64,000 bases of DNA, taken from assembly GCF_003443675.1 (NCBI RefSeq), contig NZ_CP031963.1:62001-126000 (forward strand). Direction: 5' to 3'. How positions within the stretch are numbered: the stretch's first letter is position 1; every line of letters begins with the position of its first letter. The DNA comes from Aquimarina sp. BL5. GTDB lineage: Bacteria; Bacteroidota; Bacteroidia; Flavobacteriales; Flavobacteriaceae. This document shows, piece after piece, positions 26,385 to 34,722 of this stretch. The position numbers and the translations under genes are program-made. The notes beneath the pieces were generated by a model, which had not been told where the DNA came from, ran no database searches, and was given only the letters and a program-made list of their open reading frames with translations.

Positions 26385-27263
26385 ATGAGTTATCAATTAG
26401 AATTACGTCACTTTACATATTTTTTGGCTGTAGCCGAAGAATTACATTTCAGAAAAGCTGCAGAACGATTGTTTATTTCTCAACCTGGTTTAAGTAGACA
26501 AATTAAGCAAATGGAAGAAATTATAGGGGCAGAATTGTTTATCAGGAATAAAAGAAATGTTAGTTTGACGGTTGCTGGAGAATATCTTAAGAAAGAAATT
26601 GCTTATATCTTTAACCATATTGATTTTACTGTAAAACAAACAGCGTTAATTGATCAAGGAAGTGAAGGAGAGATTAGAATTGGGTTTTTAGGTTCAGCAA
26701 TACAGACCGTCATACCTGACCTTTTGGTAAAAGTAGATAAAGAGAATCCTAAAATACAGTTTAGTTTAGAAGAAATGTCTAATTACGATCAGGTAAAGGC
26801 GATTGTAAGTGATCAACTTGATTTTGGGTTTGTTCGATTAGCAAGAGTGCCTGATGGAGTTTGTATAAAAGCGGTGCAAACGGATACGTTTTCATTAGTT
26901 CTGCCAAAGGATCACCAATTAGATGAGTATAATTTTAAAAATGTAGCCCAAGTTTCCTCAGAACATTTCGTTTTATTCTCTTCTGATTATAGTTCGATAT
27001 ATTATGATAAAATCATGAGTATTTGTGAAGATCAAGGTTTTACCCCAATCGTTTCTCATAAATCAGTACATGCTCAAACAATTTTCAAATTAGTAGAGAG
27101 TGGATTAGGAGTAGCAATTGTGCCAACCTCATTGCAATATGGTTTTGACCTGGATGTAAAATTTTTAGAAATCCCAAAAATACCTCAAAGAGCAGAGCTT
27201 TCTGTAATCTGGAAAGAAGACAATCGCAATCCTGCTTTAGAGAAAGTGAGGAGGTTTTTGTAA
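26385..27263 (+). CDS. LysR-type transcriptional regulator, probable hut regulator
   Basis: A 292-residue LysR protein. The winged helix-turn-helix is at about residues 5-65 (ELRHFTYFLAVAEELHFRKA, ERLFISQPGLSRQIKQME), followed by a substrate-binding domain (about 90-290). It is divergent from hutH, the usual placement for a LysR regulator of the adjacent operon, so it probably senses histidine or urocanate and controls hutHIUG. In many other bacteria the hut operon is instead controlled by HutC or HutP, neither of which is visible here. Control of hut is inferred from position. Confidence 0.88.
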   Translation: MSYQLELRHFTYFLAVAEELHFRKAAERLFISQPGLSRQIKQMEEIIGAELFIRNKRNVSLTVAGEYLKKEIAYIFNHIDFTVKQTALIDQGSEGEIRIGFLGSAIQTVIPDLLVKVDKENPKIQFSLEEMSNYDQVKAIVSDQLDFGFVRLARVPDGVCIKAVQTDTFSLVLPKDHQLDEYNFKNVAQVSSEHFVLFSSDYSSIYYDKIMSICEDQGFTPIVSHKSVHAQTIFKLVESGLGVAIVPTSLQYGFDLDVKFLEIPKIPQRAELSVIWKEDNRNPALEKVRRFL

Positions 27264-27345
27264 GTTCTATTTAGTATTTAGATTGTTTATGTATTAGTTG
27301 TATTATCTGAAAAATAAACTATTATGATGGTAACAAAACGATTAG

Positions 27346-27379
27346 TTTGGTAACTAATTATTAGTTATTAATATATTCG
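27346..27379 (+). promoter_or_regulatory. Promoter-like TTTG / TATATTCG pair
   Basis: TTTG (27346-27349) is followed after 22 nt by TATATTCG (27372-27379), a one-mismatch form of TAnnTTTG. It lies 20 nt before the ATG of the secreted propeller protein. Confidence 0.4.
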
Positions 27380-27398
27380 CAACCTAAAAACCCAAAAT

Positions 27399-29813
27399 AT
27401 GAAAAAAATACTACTTACAACTTTATTGACTTGTTCATTTTTCTATTCTTTTTCACAAGAGCTAAGTCATTATTATAATCCAAATAAAGCTAATGACGTT
27501 TATATTGATTATGAAGATAACTTAATGGTTTCCATACATAATGATAGGATCTTTAAATTTAACCTAGATAATTATCCAAATGATCACACAATCTATTCTA
27601 ACGAAGATATAGGTGCAATGCTGCCTTTTGAAAAAGTATTGTTAGATTTGGATAATGATATTTGGTTTATTGATGGTGATGATAATGTATATAAACAATC
27701 CAATAGTGAGTTTGTTAAAATAAATCAAGAGGGCGAGTATTGTAGAGATTTTGTTTTAGCAAAAGATGGAACCGTTTGGTTAACGTATTCAGATAAAATA
27801 GTTATACACGATAGGGGCAATACAGGTCAGAGTTTTATCTATGATTACAATAAGGTTGTAACAAAAGATAACGAGATGTTTGTTATTTATCAATCCGATA
27901 ATGATAAAATGGCTATATACAATGCTAATTCTTGGTTTGTTGTTTCAGAATCAGATTTTATAATAAAAAGTATTTATATAAATGAAGCTAACTCAGTATT
28001 TTTCGTAAAAGAAAATTCAACTCAATGCTGTTCTGAGAATTATAAAGTAGGTTCGTATTATTTTGATAATGGTTTGCAGACCATTGCATATGATTATACC
28101 GATTCTCCGGTGAAAATCACAAATATAGTTGCAGATAGTAATTCTAATGTTTATTGTCAGTTTGAAAGAAAGGACTCTACGGATGCTGATGATTCATTAA
28201 TTGATGGAGTTCTTGCATTTCCAATTAATGATGGAATTACATCTGCTCAGTTTTTCTATCTTAATAATCACACTAGCTCGATTACTGGTAAGATGAAAAT
28301 TGGTTCAAATGATAGGCTGTGGTTTATAAATAATGATTCTTCGGATAGTTTAGAATATATTGAAGAGAATAATGGAATGTTTTCTAGGACAGTACTATCT
28401 AGTTCTTATTATAGTATTATTGATTTTACTCCTGGAAATAGTGAATTACATTTCATCCATAAATCAGAAAAGTTCGCAGAGTATAATGTTAGCCGTATTA
28501 ATGAAACAAATGAGGTGTCTTTTTTAGCTTCAACAGAGAGCATTGTTTTTGAAATAATAAACAAAAATGGAGACTTGTTCTTTAGGACAATTGAAGGCAT
28601 GGGATATTATGATGGAACCGGAATATCAGAATTTGGAATACTTCAGGAAATCCCCTCGCGAGTAACGGTTATAGAAAAAGATTCTCAAGATAATGTATGG
28701 GCAGGCGGATATAGCGGATTATCAAAGTTTGATGGGGTTAATTGGGATAAAGTTACGTTGCCAGAACATTTTGATTTCAAAACAATTACGGCAATGCACA
28801 TGGCACAGAATGATGTTTTATGGGTTGTTACAAATGATAGATATTTATCTAAATTAGAAAATGAATTATGGTCTTTTTATGAGATTCCAAGTAATTTGTC
28901 TTATGATTATTCTAGGCATTTAACGTTTGATGGAACCAATATATTTATGGGAGATAATCCGGGGTTTTTGAAGTTCAATGTGGAGGAAGAAACCTTTACT
29001 CAGATGGATGTCTCAGCATTATCTTTTATTATTAGAGATATGGTTACTGATAAAAATGGAGTTACCTATGTTGCTAATAGGGATAATTGGGGTGTGAATA
29101 GAGGAGGGCTGTTCAGAATAGAAAACAATAGTTTTGTTAGAATAGACAATCCTAATATTGATGAAGCTAATAGTACAGAATATTTAAGATATATCAGTAT
29201 TGATGAGAACGACATTATGTGGTTGGGATATACTGAAGAACTAGCCCTTTTTGATGGGGTAGACTTTATAGCTCACTATCCTAAACCTTCAAATGATTTA
29301 CCTAATCAAAATTGGAATAGAAAAATTGCCTTTTATAAAGGGGTTCCGTTTTTGGGCTTCACTTGGGATGGGTATTATAAATTTGAGGAAGAAGCTTACG
29401 AAAAATTATATGATCTTAAAGAAGATTTTTATACAACTTTTATCGATGAGAACATAGTCGTTAATGATGAAGCTTGGATAACTTTTGGAAGCGGGAGCAA
29501 TTATTTCTCGGGAATAATATCAATTCCAGTATCTGATTTTGTGAGCACTCTTAGTATAGAAGAAAATGAACTGCAAGTGAATAATTTAAATGTATTTCCA
29601 AACCCTGTTTCAGAGAATAAGACAATTAATTTTAATAAAAATCTTGATAAGGCGGAAATAAACGTGTATTCACTGTTTGGGCAAAAAATATACAGTATAA
29701 ATAATTTTTCTGGTGATAAATTAAAATTATCTACAGAATTGTCCACAGGATATTACTTTCTGCATATTGATTCTGGAGATTCAATTGATAAGTTTAAGAT
29801 TCTAATTAAATAA
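27399..29813 (+). CDS. Secreted beta-propeller-like protein with T9SS type A sorting domain
   Basis: An 804-residue exported protein. Residues 1-20 are a signal peptide (ILLTTLLTCSFFYSFSQ). The middle has repeats that resemble two-component-regulator propeller blades, for example DNVWAGGYSGLSKFDG and NDIMWLGYTEELALFDG. The last ~75 residues are a type A sorting domain starting at LNVFPNPVSENKTIN and ending STGYYFLHIDSGDSIDKFKI. It should be exported by the type IX system and anchored or released. No catalytic motif was recognised. A perfect bidirectional terminator follows. Confidence 0.82.
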   Translation: MKKILLTTLLTCSFFYSFSQELSHYYNPNKANDVYIDYEDNLMVSIHNDRIFKFNLDNYPNDHTIYSNEDIGAMLPFEKVLLDLDNDIWFIDGDDNVYKQSNSEFVKINQEGEYCRDFVLAKDGTVWLTYSDKIVIHDRGNTGQSFIYDYNKVVTKDNEMFVIYQSDNDKMAIYNANSWFVVSESDFIIKSIYINEANSVFFVKENSTQCCSENYKVGSYYFDNGLQTIAYDYTDSPVKITNIVADSNSNVYCQFERKDSTDADDSLIDGVLAFPINDGITSAQFFYLNNHTSSITGKMKIGSNDRLWFINNDSSDSLEYIEENNGMFSRTVLSSSYYSIIDFTPGNSELHFIHKSEKFAEYNVSRINETNEVSFLASTESIVFEIINKNGDLFFRTIEGMGYYDGTGISEFGILQEIPSRVTVIEKDSQDNVWAGGYSGLSKFDGVNWDKVTLPEHFDFKTITAMHMAQNDVLWVVTNDRYLSKLENELWSFYEIPSNLSYDYSRHLTFDGTNIFMGDNPGFLKFNVEEETFTQMDVSALSFIIRDMVTDKNGVTYVANRDNWGVNRGGLFRIENNSFVRIDNPNIDEANSTEYLRYISIDENDIMWLGYTEELALFDGVDFIAHYPKPSNDLPNQNWNRKIAFYKGVPFLGFTWDGYYKFEEEAYEKLYDLKEDFYTTFIDENIVVNDEAWITFGSGSNYFSGIISIPVSDFVSTLSIEENELQVNNLNVFPNPVSENKTINFNKNLDKAEINVYSLFGQKIYSINNFSGDKLKLSTELSTGYYFLHIDSGDSIDKFKILIK

Positions 29814-29830
29814 ACTAGATTGATGTCCTT

Positions 29831-29873
29831 AAAACAAAAGGATTACTTAAGAATCAAGTAATCCTTTTGTTTT
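29831..29873. terminator. Perfect 18-bp bidirectional terminator
   Basis: An 18-nt arm (29831-29848) pairs exactly with 29856-29873 around a 7-nt loop. Each arm begins or ends with AAAA/TTTT, so a U-run follows the stem on either strand. It lies between the convergent propeller and SnoaL-like genes and serves both. Confidence 0.88.
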
Positions 29874-29877
29874 AACT

Positions 29878-30243
29878 TTAATTAGGCATAGAGTAAAAGA
29901 ATTGCTCTTCTACTATTTTACCATTATTTACATTATAGATGGCTAGTTCTTCTATCTGCATGCGTCCTTGTCCCTTAAATGTGCAATCCATTTTCATTTT
30001 ACAAGTAAAATGATTTTCTGCTACAACAGGCTCAGAAACTTCTCCACCATGAAATTCTTCTACACTTGCATACCAATCCTGACTTTTTTTGGTAACAGCT
30101 TCTTTTCCTGTAACTACAGCATTTGGAGCTCCGGGCATTTCTTTGCTGACTATATTATCAGCGTACAGTTCCTTTAAAGCTTGCATGTTTTCACCTTTAC
30201 GGCAAAGTTCGACTAAACGATTGGCTACTTCTTGTGTATTCAT
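29878..30243 (-). CDS. SnoaL/NTF2-like small protein
   Basis: A 121-residue protein of the NTF2/SnoaL-like cone fold: a helical start (ANRLVELCRKGENMQALKEL) followed by YADNIVSKEMPG and strands ending GKIVEEQFFYSMP. Members act as small hydrolases, isomerases or ligand-binding modules; no catalytic residues can be assigned here. It is a single gene read toward a shared terminator with the preceding gene. Function unknown. Confidence 0.75.
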   Translation of the reverse strand: MNTQEVANRLVELCRKGENMQALKELYADNIVSKEMPGAPNAVVTGKEAVTKKSQDWYASVEEFHGGEVSEPVVAENHFTCKMKMDCTFKGQGRMQIEELAIYNVNNGKIVEEQFFYSMPN

Positions 30244-30338
30244 TTGTATGAAGTTTATTGGTTTATAATTGATTGTAACGCCCTTAAATTACAAAAAACT
30301 TCAATTTATATTTTTAAAGAAATGTTATAATTTGATTA

Positions 30339-31646
30339 TTATGAAACAGCTTCTTTATAGATTTTAAGACAACGTTCTCTCGCTTCTTTGTGATCTACAA
30401 TGGGATGTGGGTATGTTAGTTCATTAATATCTTTAATCCAAGTTTTGATATATTCGTGGTTTTTATCAAATTTAGTTATTTGCGTTGTAGGGTTAAAAAT
30501 TCTGAAATAAGGAGCTGCGTCCACACCAGAACCTGCTGCCCATTGCCAATTACCTACATTAGCTGACATGTCATAGTCTAACAGTTTTTCTGCAAAATAT
30601 GATTCCCCCCAACGCCAATCAATTAATAGGTGTTTACATAAAAAACTAGCAACTAACATTCTTACCCGGTTATGCATGCAACCGGTTTCATTAAGCTGTC
30701 GCATTCCTGCATCCACCAATGGATAACCGGTTTTGCCATTTTTCCAAGCTTCAAATTCTTTTTCGTTATTCCGCCATTCTATACGATCATATTTTGGTCT
30801 GAATGCTTTTTTATTAGTGTGAGGAAAGTGCCAGAGAATTTGCATAAAAAACTCGCGCCATATCAGTTCTGACCAAAAAACTTCATTTTTTTCTGCGATA
30901 GCTTTTTTTATCATTTTTCGAACACTCACAGTACCAAAACGTAAATGAGGACCTAACCCTGAAGTACCGTTTTTCTTTGCGGGAAAATTACGCATATCTT
31001 CATAATTATCAATAAGAGAAGGGGTTACAAGATAGTCTGATACTTTAATTAGTGATTTTTTAAATCCTATATCAGATAATGATAGGTTTGGTAGTTGAAT
31101 GTTTTTGATCAAATTGTTTAAATACGGATTGGTATGATGAATTTTTAACTTTGATCTATCAAATTCCTCTTTCCATCTATTCTTATATGGAGTGTAAACG
31201 ACATAAGGGTTTCCGTCAGATTTTACAATTTCGCTTTTCTCAAATATAACCTGATCTTTATAGGTTTTAAATTCAATAGCATTATCCTCGAGCAATTTTT
31301 TGATTGATTCATCTCTTTCTCTAGCATATGGCTCATAATCTCGATTTGTGTAGACTTTTCTGACATCATAATCTTCGATTAATTCCTTGAAAACTTCTAA
31401 AGGTTTATCGTGAAAAAAGGCAATAGAGCTATTATGATTATCTTGCAATTCCTTAGATATATTTTGCAATGTCTCGTGTATGAAAGACAACCTGGCATCA
31501 TTTTCGGGAAGCTTATCTAGTATTTCACTATCAAATATAAAAATTGGTAAGACAGGTAGGTCATCTTTAAGAGCTTCAAGAAATCCTATATTATCATCAA
31601 GTCTTAGATCTCTTCTGAACCAGAAGATATTTACTTTTTCAAACAT
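30339..31646 (-). CDS. phr: Deoxyribodipyrimidine photolyase
   Basis: A 435-residue photolyase/cryptochrome family protein, repairing cyclobutane pyrimidine dimers in DNA with light. The N-terminal antenna domain begins FWFRRDLRLDDNIGFLEAL, and the FAD-binding C-terminal domain has MRQLNETGCMHNRVRM, DWRWGESYFAEKLLDYD and NVGNWQWAAGSGVDAAPYFR, typical of class I CPD photolyases. It starts 1 nt after the stop of the SDR gene and so is the last gene of a three-gene operon (SRPBCC, SDR, photolyase). A DASH cryptochrome is less likely given the length and motifs. Confidence 0.92.
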   Translation of the reverse strand: MFEKVNIFWFRRDLRLDDNIGFLEALKDDLPVLPIFIFDSEILDKLPENDARLSFIHETLQNISKELQDNHNSSIAFFHDKPLEVFKELIEDYDVRKVYTNRDYEPYARERDESIKKLLEDNAIEFKTYKDQVIFEKSEIVKSDGNPYVVYTPYKNRWKEEFDRSKLKIHHTNPYLNNLIKNIQLPNLSLSDIGFKKSLIKVSDYLVTPSLIDNYEDMRNFPAKKNGTSGLGPHLRFGTVSVRKMIKKAIAEKNEVFWSELIWREFFMQILWHFPHTNKKAFRPKYDRIEWRNNEKEFEAWKNGKTGYPLVDAGMRQLNETGCMHNRVRMLVASFLCKHLLIDWRWGESYFAEKLLDYDMSANVGNWQWAAGSGVDAAPYFRIFNPTTQITKFDKNHEYIKTWIKDINELTYPHPIVDHKEARERCLKIYKEAVS

Positions 31647-31647
31647 T

Positions 31648-32346
31648 CTAATTTACATTTAATGTAGACATTCCACCATCCACACCTAATACCTGCCCTG
31701 TAATCCAGCTACTATCATCACTTAATAAAAATTTTGCAATGTTAGCAATATCTTCTGCTTCTCCAACACGTTTAAGAGGATGGCGTTCATCCATTTTTTC
31801 TCGTTTTCTTTCATTACCTAAAAGTCTTTCAGCTAATGGTGTGTCGGTTAATGAAGGTGCAATTACATTTACCCTAAATTTAGGTGCATATTCTGCTGCT
31901 AATGCTTTTGCAAAACCTTCTATCGCACCTTTTGCAGCAGCTACACTTGTATGAAAAGGCATACCAACTTTTACGGCAACAGTGCTGAAGAAAACTATAC
32001 TTGCTTGATCTGATTTTTTTAATTGAGGAAGGATAGAGTGCATGATTTTTATTAAAAACATAAAATTTATTTGCATATCCTCCTGAAAGACTTCTGGACT
32101 TAGCATTTTAAAAGGCTTGAGGTTTATGCTTCCAGGGCAGTATACAAAACCATCTAGCTGCTCAGGTAGTTTTGAAGCATCAATTTCGTCTGTTGATGCA
32201 TCATACGGAATATGAGTGACTTCTAGATTACCTAAGTTCTCAGAGGTACGAGAAGCGATAAAGATGTTATGTTTGTCATATAATTTTAATGCGATTTCAA
32301 ATCCGATACCGTGGCTACCACCAATAAGTAAAATATTTTTTCTCAT
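31648..32346 (-). CDS. SDR family protein of the photolyase operon
   Basis: A 232-residue short SDR. The cofactor motif is GGSHGIGFEIALKL at residues 8-21, the YxxxK region is replaced by TSVAAAKGAIEGFAKALA, so the usual catalytic Tyr appears as Val in the SxAAAK stretch, and the end is SSWITGQVLGVDGG. It lies between the SRPBCC gene (20 nt upstream) and photolyase (1 nt downstream). This trio recurs in other Bacteroidota, where it is often light- or carotenoid-linked; its reaction is not known. Confidence 0.78.
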   Translation of the reverse strand: MRKNILLIGGSHGIGFEIALKLYDKHNIFIASRTSENLGNLEVTHIPYDASTDEIDASKLPEQLDGFVYCPGSINLKPFKMLSPEVFQEDMQINFMFLIKIMHSILPQLKKSDQASIVFFSTVAVKVGMPFHTSVAAAKGAIEGFAKALAAEYAPKFRVNVIAPSLTDTPLAERLLGNERKREKMDERHPLKRVGEAEDIANIAKFLLSDDSSWITGQVLGVDGGMSTLNVN

Positions 32347-32366
32347 TTTGTATAATTTCTAAATAA

Positions 32367-32861
32367 TTAAACTAGTTCGACTTTCTTTTCTGTTGTATGA
32401 TCGAAAGCTCCGAACATTTCGATTAGTTTTTTTTCTCTGTAATTAAATATCTCTTTTAGTTTTGGTTTAACCAAAAACGGATGTACCAGCTGTCCTAAAA
32501 TTCCGAACGGTACTTTATAATCAATAATGTCTTCCATTTCTACGCCTCCCGGAATTTCCTTAATAAAATGTTTATGATGCCAGAGTGCGTAAGGACCAAA
32601 ACGTTGCTCATCTACAAAATACTCTTTATCTACAACATTAGTAATTTCAGTAACCCATTTCGTTTTTATACCAGCGACAGGAGTAACGATATATTGGATG
32701 ATTTGTCCAGAATACATTTTTCTATCCGCACCAGATAAAATTTTGAACCCCATATAATCTGGAGTGATAGTCTTTAAGTTTCTTGGGTCTGATAGAAAAT
32801 CCCAAGCTTCCTGAAGAGAAATTGGTAAGTTTTGTTTAGCTTTTAGTGTATATATTTTCAT
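32367..32861 (-). CDS. SRPBCC family protein
   Basis: A 164-residue START-like (SRPBCC) protein. It opens with YTLKAKQNLPISLQEAWDFL and has the typical LKTITPDYMGFKIL and FGPYALWHHKHFI segments of the cell-division-inhibitor/CoxG-like group. Such proteins bind hydrophobic ligands. It is the first gene of the SRPBCC-SDR-photolyase operon, and an inverted repeat lies 37-69 nt upstream of its ATG. The ligand is unknown. Confidence 0.82.
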   Translation of the reverse strand: MKIYTLKAKQNLPISLQEAWDFLSDPRNLKTITPDYMGFKILSGADRKMYSGQIIQYIVTPVAGIKTKWVTEITNVVDKEYFVDEQRFGPYALWHHKHFIKEIPGGVEMEDIIDYKVPFGILGQLVHPFLVKPKLKEIFNYREKKLIEMFGAFDHTTEKKVELV

Positions 32862-32897
32862 GTTGCACCTCTTTTTCAGGATAAAGGTACAATGATT

Positions 32898-32930
32898 TTG
32901 TTTAATCTTTTAAAGGTAAATGTTAAACAA
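32898..32930. promoter_or_regulatory. Inverted repeat, candidate operator of photolyase operon
   Basis: TTGTTTAA (32898-32905) and TTAAACAA (32923-32930) are exact reverse complements with a 17-nt spacer, placed upstream of the SRPBCC gene start. Arms of this kind fit a dimeric regulator; MerR-type light regulators (CarH/LitR) are an attractive but unproven candidate. Confidence 0.4.
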
Positions 32931-33000
32931 TAAATAAAATTGTAATTTATGTAGTTTCTATCTTTTATTTATTACTTAGGATAAAAATCTTACTTAGTGC

Positions 33001-33663
33001 TTAACACTCTTTACAGCAGTTATCTGCTTTGATAAGTTTGCAGGTCATCACAGCTAATATTGCTCCAATTATTGGAGCAATCATATATAACCATTGGTGT
33101 TCCCAATGTCCAGATAATAATGCGGGTCCTAGAGATCTTGCAGGATTCATAGAAGCATTGGTCATAGGGCCGGCAAACATAGCTTCTAGAAGCACAACAC
33201 CTCCAATTGCTATTCCAGCCATCATACCTACTTCTTTTGATCCGGTTGATACATTAATAATGACTAACATCAAAAAGTAGGTAAGGAGTAATTCTAAAAT
33301 AAATGCTCTAAGATCATCAAATGAAGGTAATGTTCCTCCTAGAAATTCACTTTCGGGAAATAGAAAAAGCAAAATACTACTGGCAGCAATTGCGCCGATA
33401 CATTGCGCTACAATATATTTAGGAACCTCTTTCCATTCAAATTTTTTAGCATAGGCAAAAGCAATAGTTACCGCTGGGTTAAAGTGTGCTCCTGAAATAT
33501 CGCCAAAGGCATAGATCATTGCCATAACTACAAGTCCCCAAGTAACAGCAATACCCACATGAGTAACATCCCCTCCAGTTATTTCATTAATAGTCATTGC
33601 GCCGGTACCACAAAATACCATGGAAAATGTACCAATAACCTCTGATATATATTTACGTCTCAT
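33001..33663 (-). CDS. Aquaporin / MIP family channel
   Basis: A 220-residue six-helix channel of the major intrinsic protein family, passing water or small neutral solutes. Both half-helix motifs are present: NPA at residues 62-64 (SGAHFNPAVT) and NPA at 173-175 (SMNPARSLGPALL). The short length and the AHFNPAV motif suit an AqpZ-like water channel more than a glycerol facilitator, which usually has an NPARD-like second motif. The C-terminus ends DNCCKEC, a Cys-rich tail not usual in the family. A TAnnTTTG promoter box lies 18 nt upstream of the start. Confidence 0.87.
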   Translation of the reverse strand: MRRKYISEVIGTFSMVFCGTGAMTINEITGGDVTHVGIAVTWGLVVMAMIYAFGDISGAHFNPAVTIAFAYAKKFEWKEVPKYIVAQCIGAIAASSILLFLFPESEFLGGTLPSFDDLRAFILELLLTYFLMLVIINVSTGSKEVGMMAGIAIGGVVLLEAMFAGPMTNASMNPARSLGPALLSGHWEHQWLYMIAPIIGAILAVMTCKLIKADNCCKEC

Positions 33664-33680
33664 ACAATTAGAAATGATGG

Positions 33681-33688
33681 CAAATATA
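33681..33688 (-). promoter_or_regulatory. TAnnTTTG box for the aquaporin gene
   Basis: On the minus strand the sequence reads TATATTTG, a full match, 18 nt before the aquaporin ATG. No TTG box at the usual distance was found. Confidence 0.4.
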
Positions 33689-33783
33689 GCATTCCTTATT
33701 TTAAGTTTTTGTTAACTCTTAATGTATGTGTAATTGTTAATTTCGTCTTTAGTAAACTAATTAATAGACTAAATTTAAACACA

Positions 33784-34623
33784 ATGAAAAAGATCATCTT
33801 ATTCGTATCTGTTGCATTACTATCTTTTGGAATAGAAGCTCAGATAAAAACACCTCAGCCTAGTCCTTCTTCTAAAATAGAACAAGTAGTAGGTTTAACA
33901 GATGTTACTGTTGAATACTCACGTCCAAGTATGAAAGGACGTAGCATTTTTGGAAACTTGGTTCCTTATGATAAATTATGGAGAACGGGAGCTAATAAAA
34001 ATACTCAGATTACTTTCAGTGATGATGTTAAAATAGGAGATGCTGAACTTAAAAAAGGAACATATGCTATTTTTACAAATCCAGGAAAAGAAAGTTGGGA
34101 AGTTATATTTTATAGTGATGCAAATAACTGGGGAACACCAAGAGAGTGGGATGACAGTAAGGTAGCTGCTAAAGTAAAAGTGAAATCAAATACATTACCA
34201 TTTAATGTAGAGACTTTTACGATTATGTTTAGTGATTTCACTATGGATAGTGCTCATTTGAATTTTGTTTGGGAAAAAACAGAAGCTGCCGTAAAAATAA
34301 ATGTTCCTGCTAAGGAAAAAGCGGCTGCTAGTATTGAAACTGTAATGGCTGGACCATCTGCTAATGATCATTATCAGGCAGCAGTGTTTTATAAAGACAC
34401 TGAAGATTATGCTAAGGCTAAACAACATATTGAAAAGGCTGTTGCTGGTAGAGCAGATGCATTCTGGTATCACAGACAACATTCTTTAATTCTTGCTAAA
34501 ACCGGAGATAAAGCAGGTGCAATAAAAGCGGCTAAAACTTCGTTAGAGTTAGCAGAGAAAGCTAAAAATGCTGACTACGTAAAATTAAACAAAGACTCCC
34601 TTGCAGAGTGGGGAGCTAAATAA
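33784..34623 (+). CDS. DUF2911 domain exported protein with TPR-like tail
   Basis: A 279-residue exported protein. The true start is taken at 33784, where MKKIILFVSVALLSFGIEAQ forms a signal peptide; the frame is open to a TTG at 33709 but that would put 25 residues ahead of the signal. Residues ~25-185 are a DUF2911 domain (SRPSMKGRSIFGNLVPY, LWRTGANKNTQI, KKGTYAIFTNPGK). The last ~90 residues are helical and repetitive (DHYQAAVFYKDTEDYAKAKQ), like tetratricopeptide repeats. It is a single gene followed by a strong terminator. Function unknown. Confidence 0.85.
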   Translation: MKKIILFVSVALLSFGIEAQIKTPQPSPSSKIEQVVGLTDVTVEYSRPSMKGRSIFGNLVPYDKLWRTGANKNTQITFSDDVKIGDAELKKGTYAIFTNPGKESWEVIFYSDANNWGTPREWDDSKVAAKVKVKSNTLPFNVETFTIMFSDFTMDSAHLNFVWEKTEAAVKINVPAKEKAAASIETVMAGPSANDHYQAAVFYKDTEDYAKAKQHIEKAVAGRADAFWYHRQHSLILAKTGDKAGAIKAAKTSLELAEKAKNADYVKLNKDSLAEWGAK

Positions 34624-34648
34624 ATACTCTTTTTTTTCACACAAATTG

Positions 34649-34677
34649 AAAAGCGCTCTTATCATAAGAGCGCTTTT
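34649..34677. terminator. Rho-independent terminator
   Basis: A 13-bp G/C-containing stem (34649-34661 with 34665-34677) closed by a TCA loop and followed by a T-run to 34680. It ends the DUF2911 transcript and lies before the convergent oxidoreductase gene. Confidence 0.85.
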
Positions 34678-34722
34678 TTTAGTACTGGTCTAATCATTAT
34701 TTAGAAAGAATAGATTTTTAAT

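Noticed and set aside
33709..33783. TTG-started extension of the DUF2911 gene
   Set aside because: It would place 25 residues in front of a normal signal peptide; the ATG at 33784 is better.
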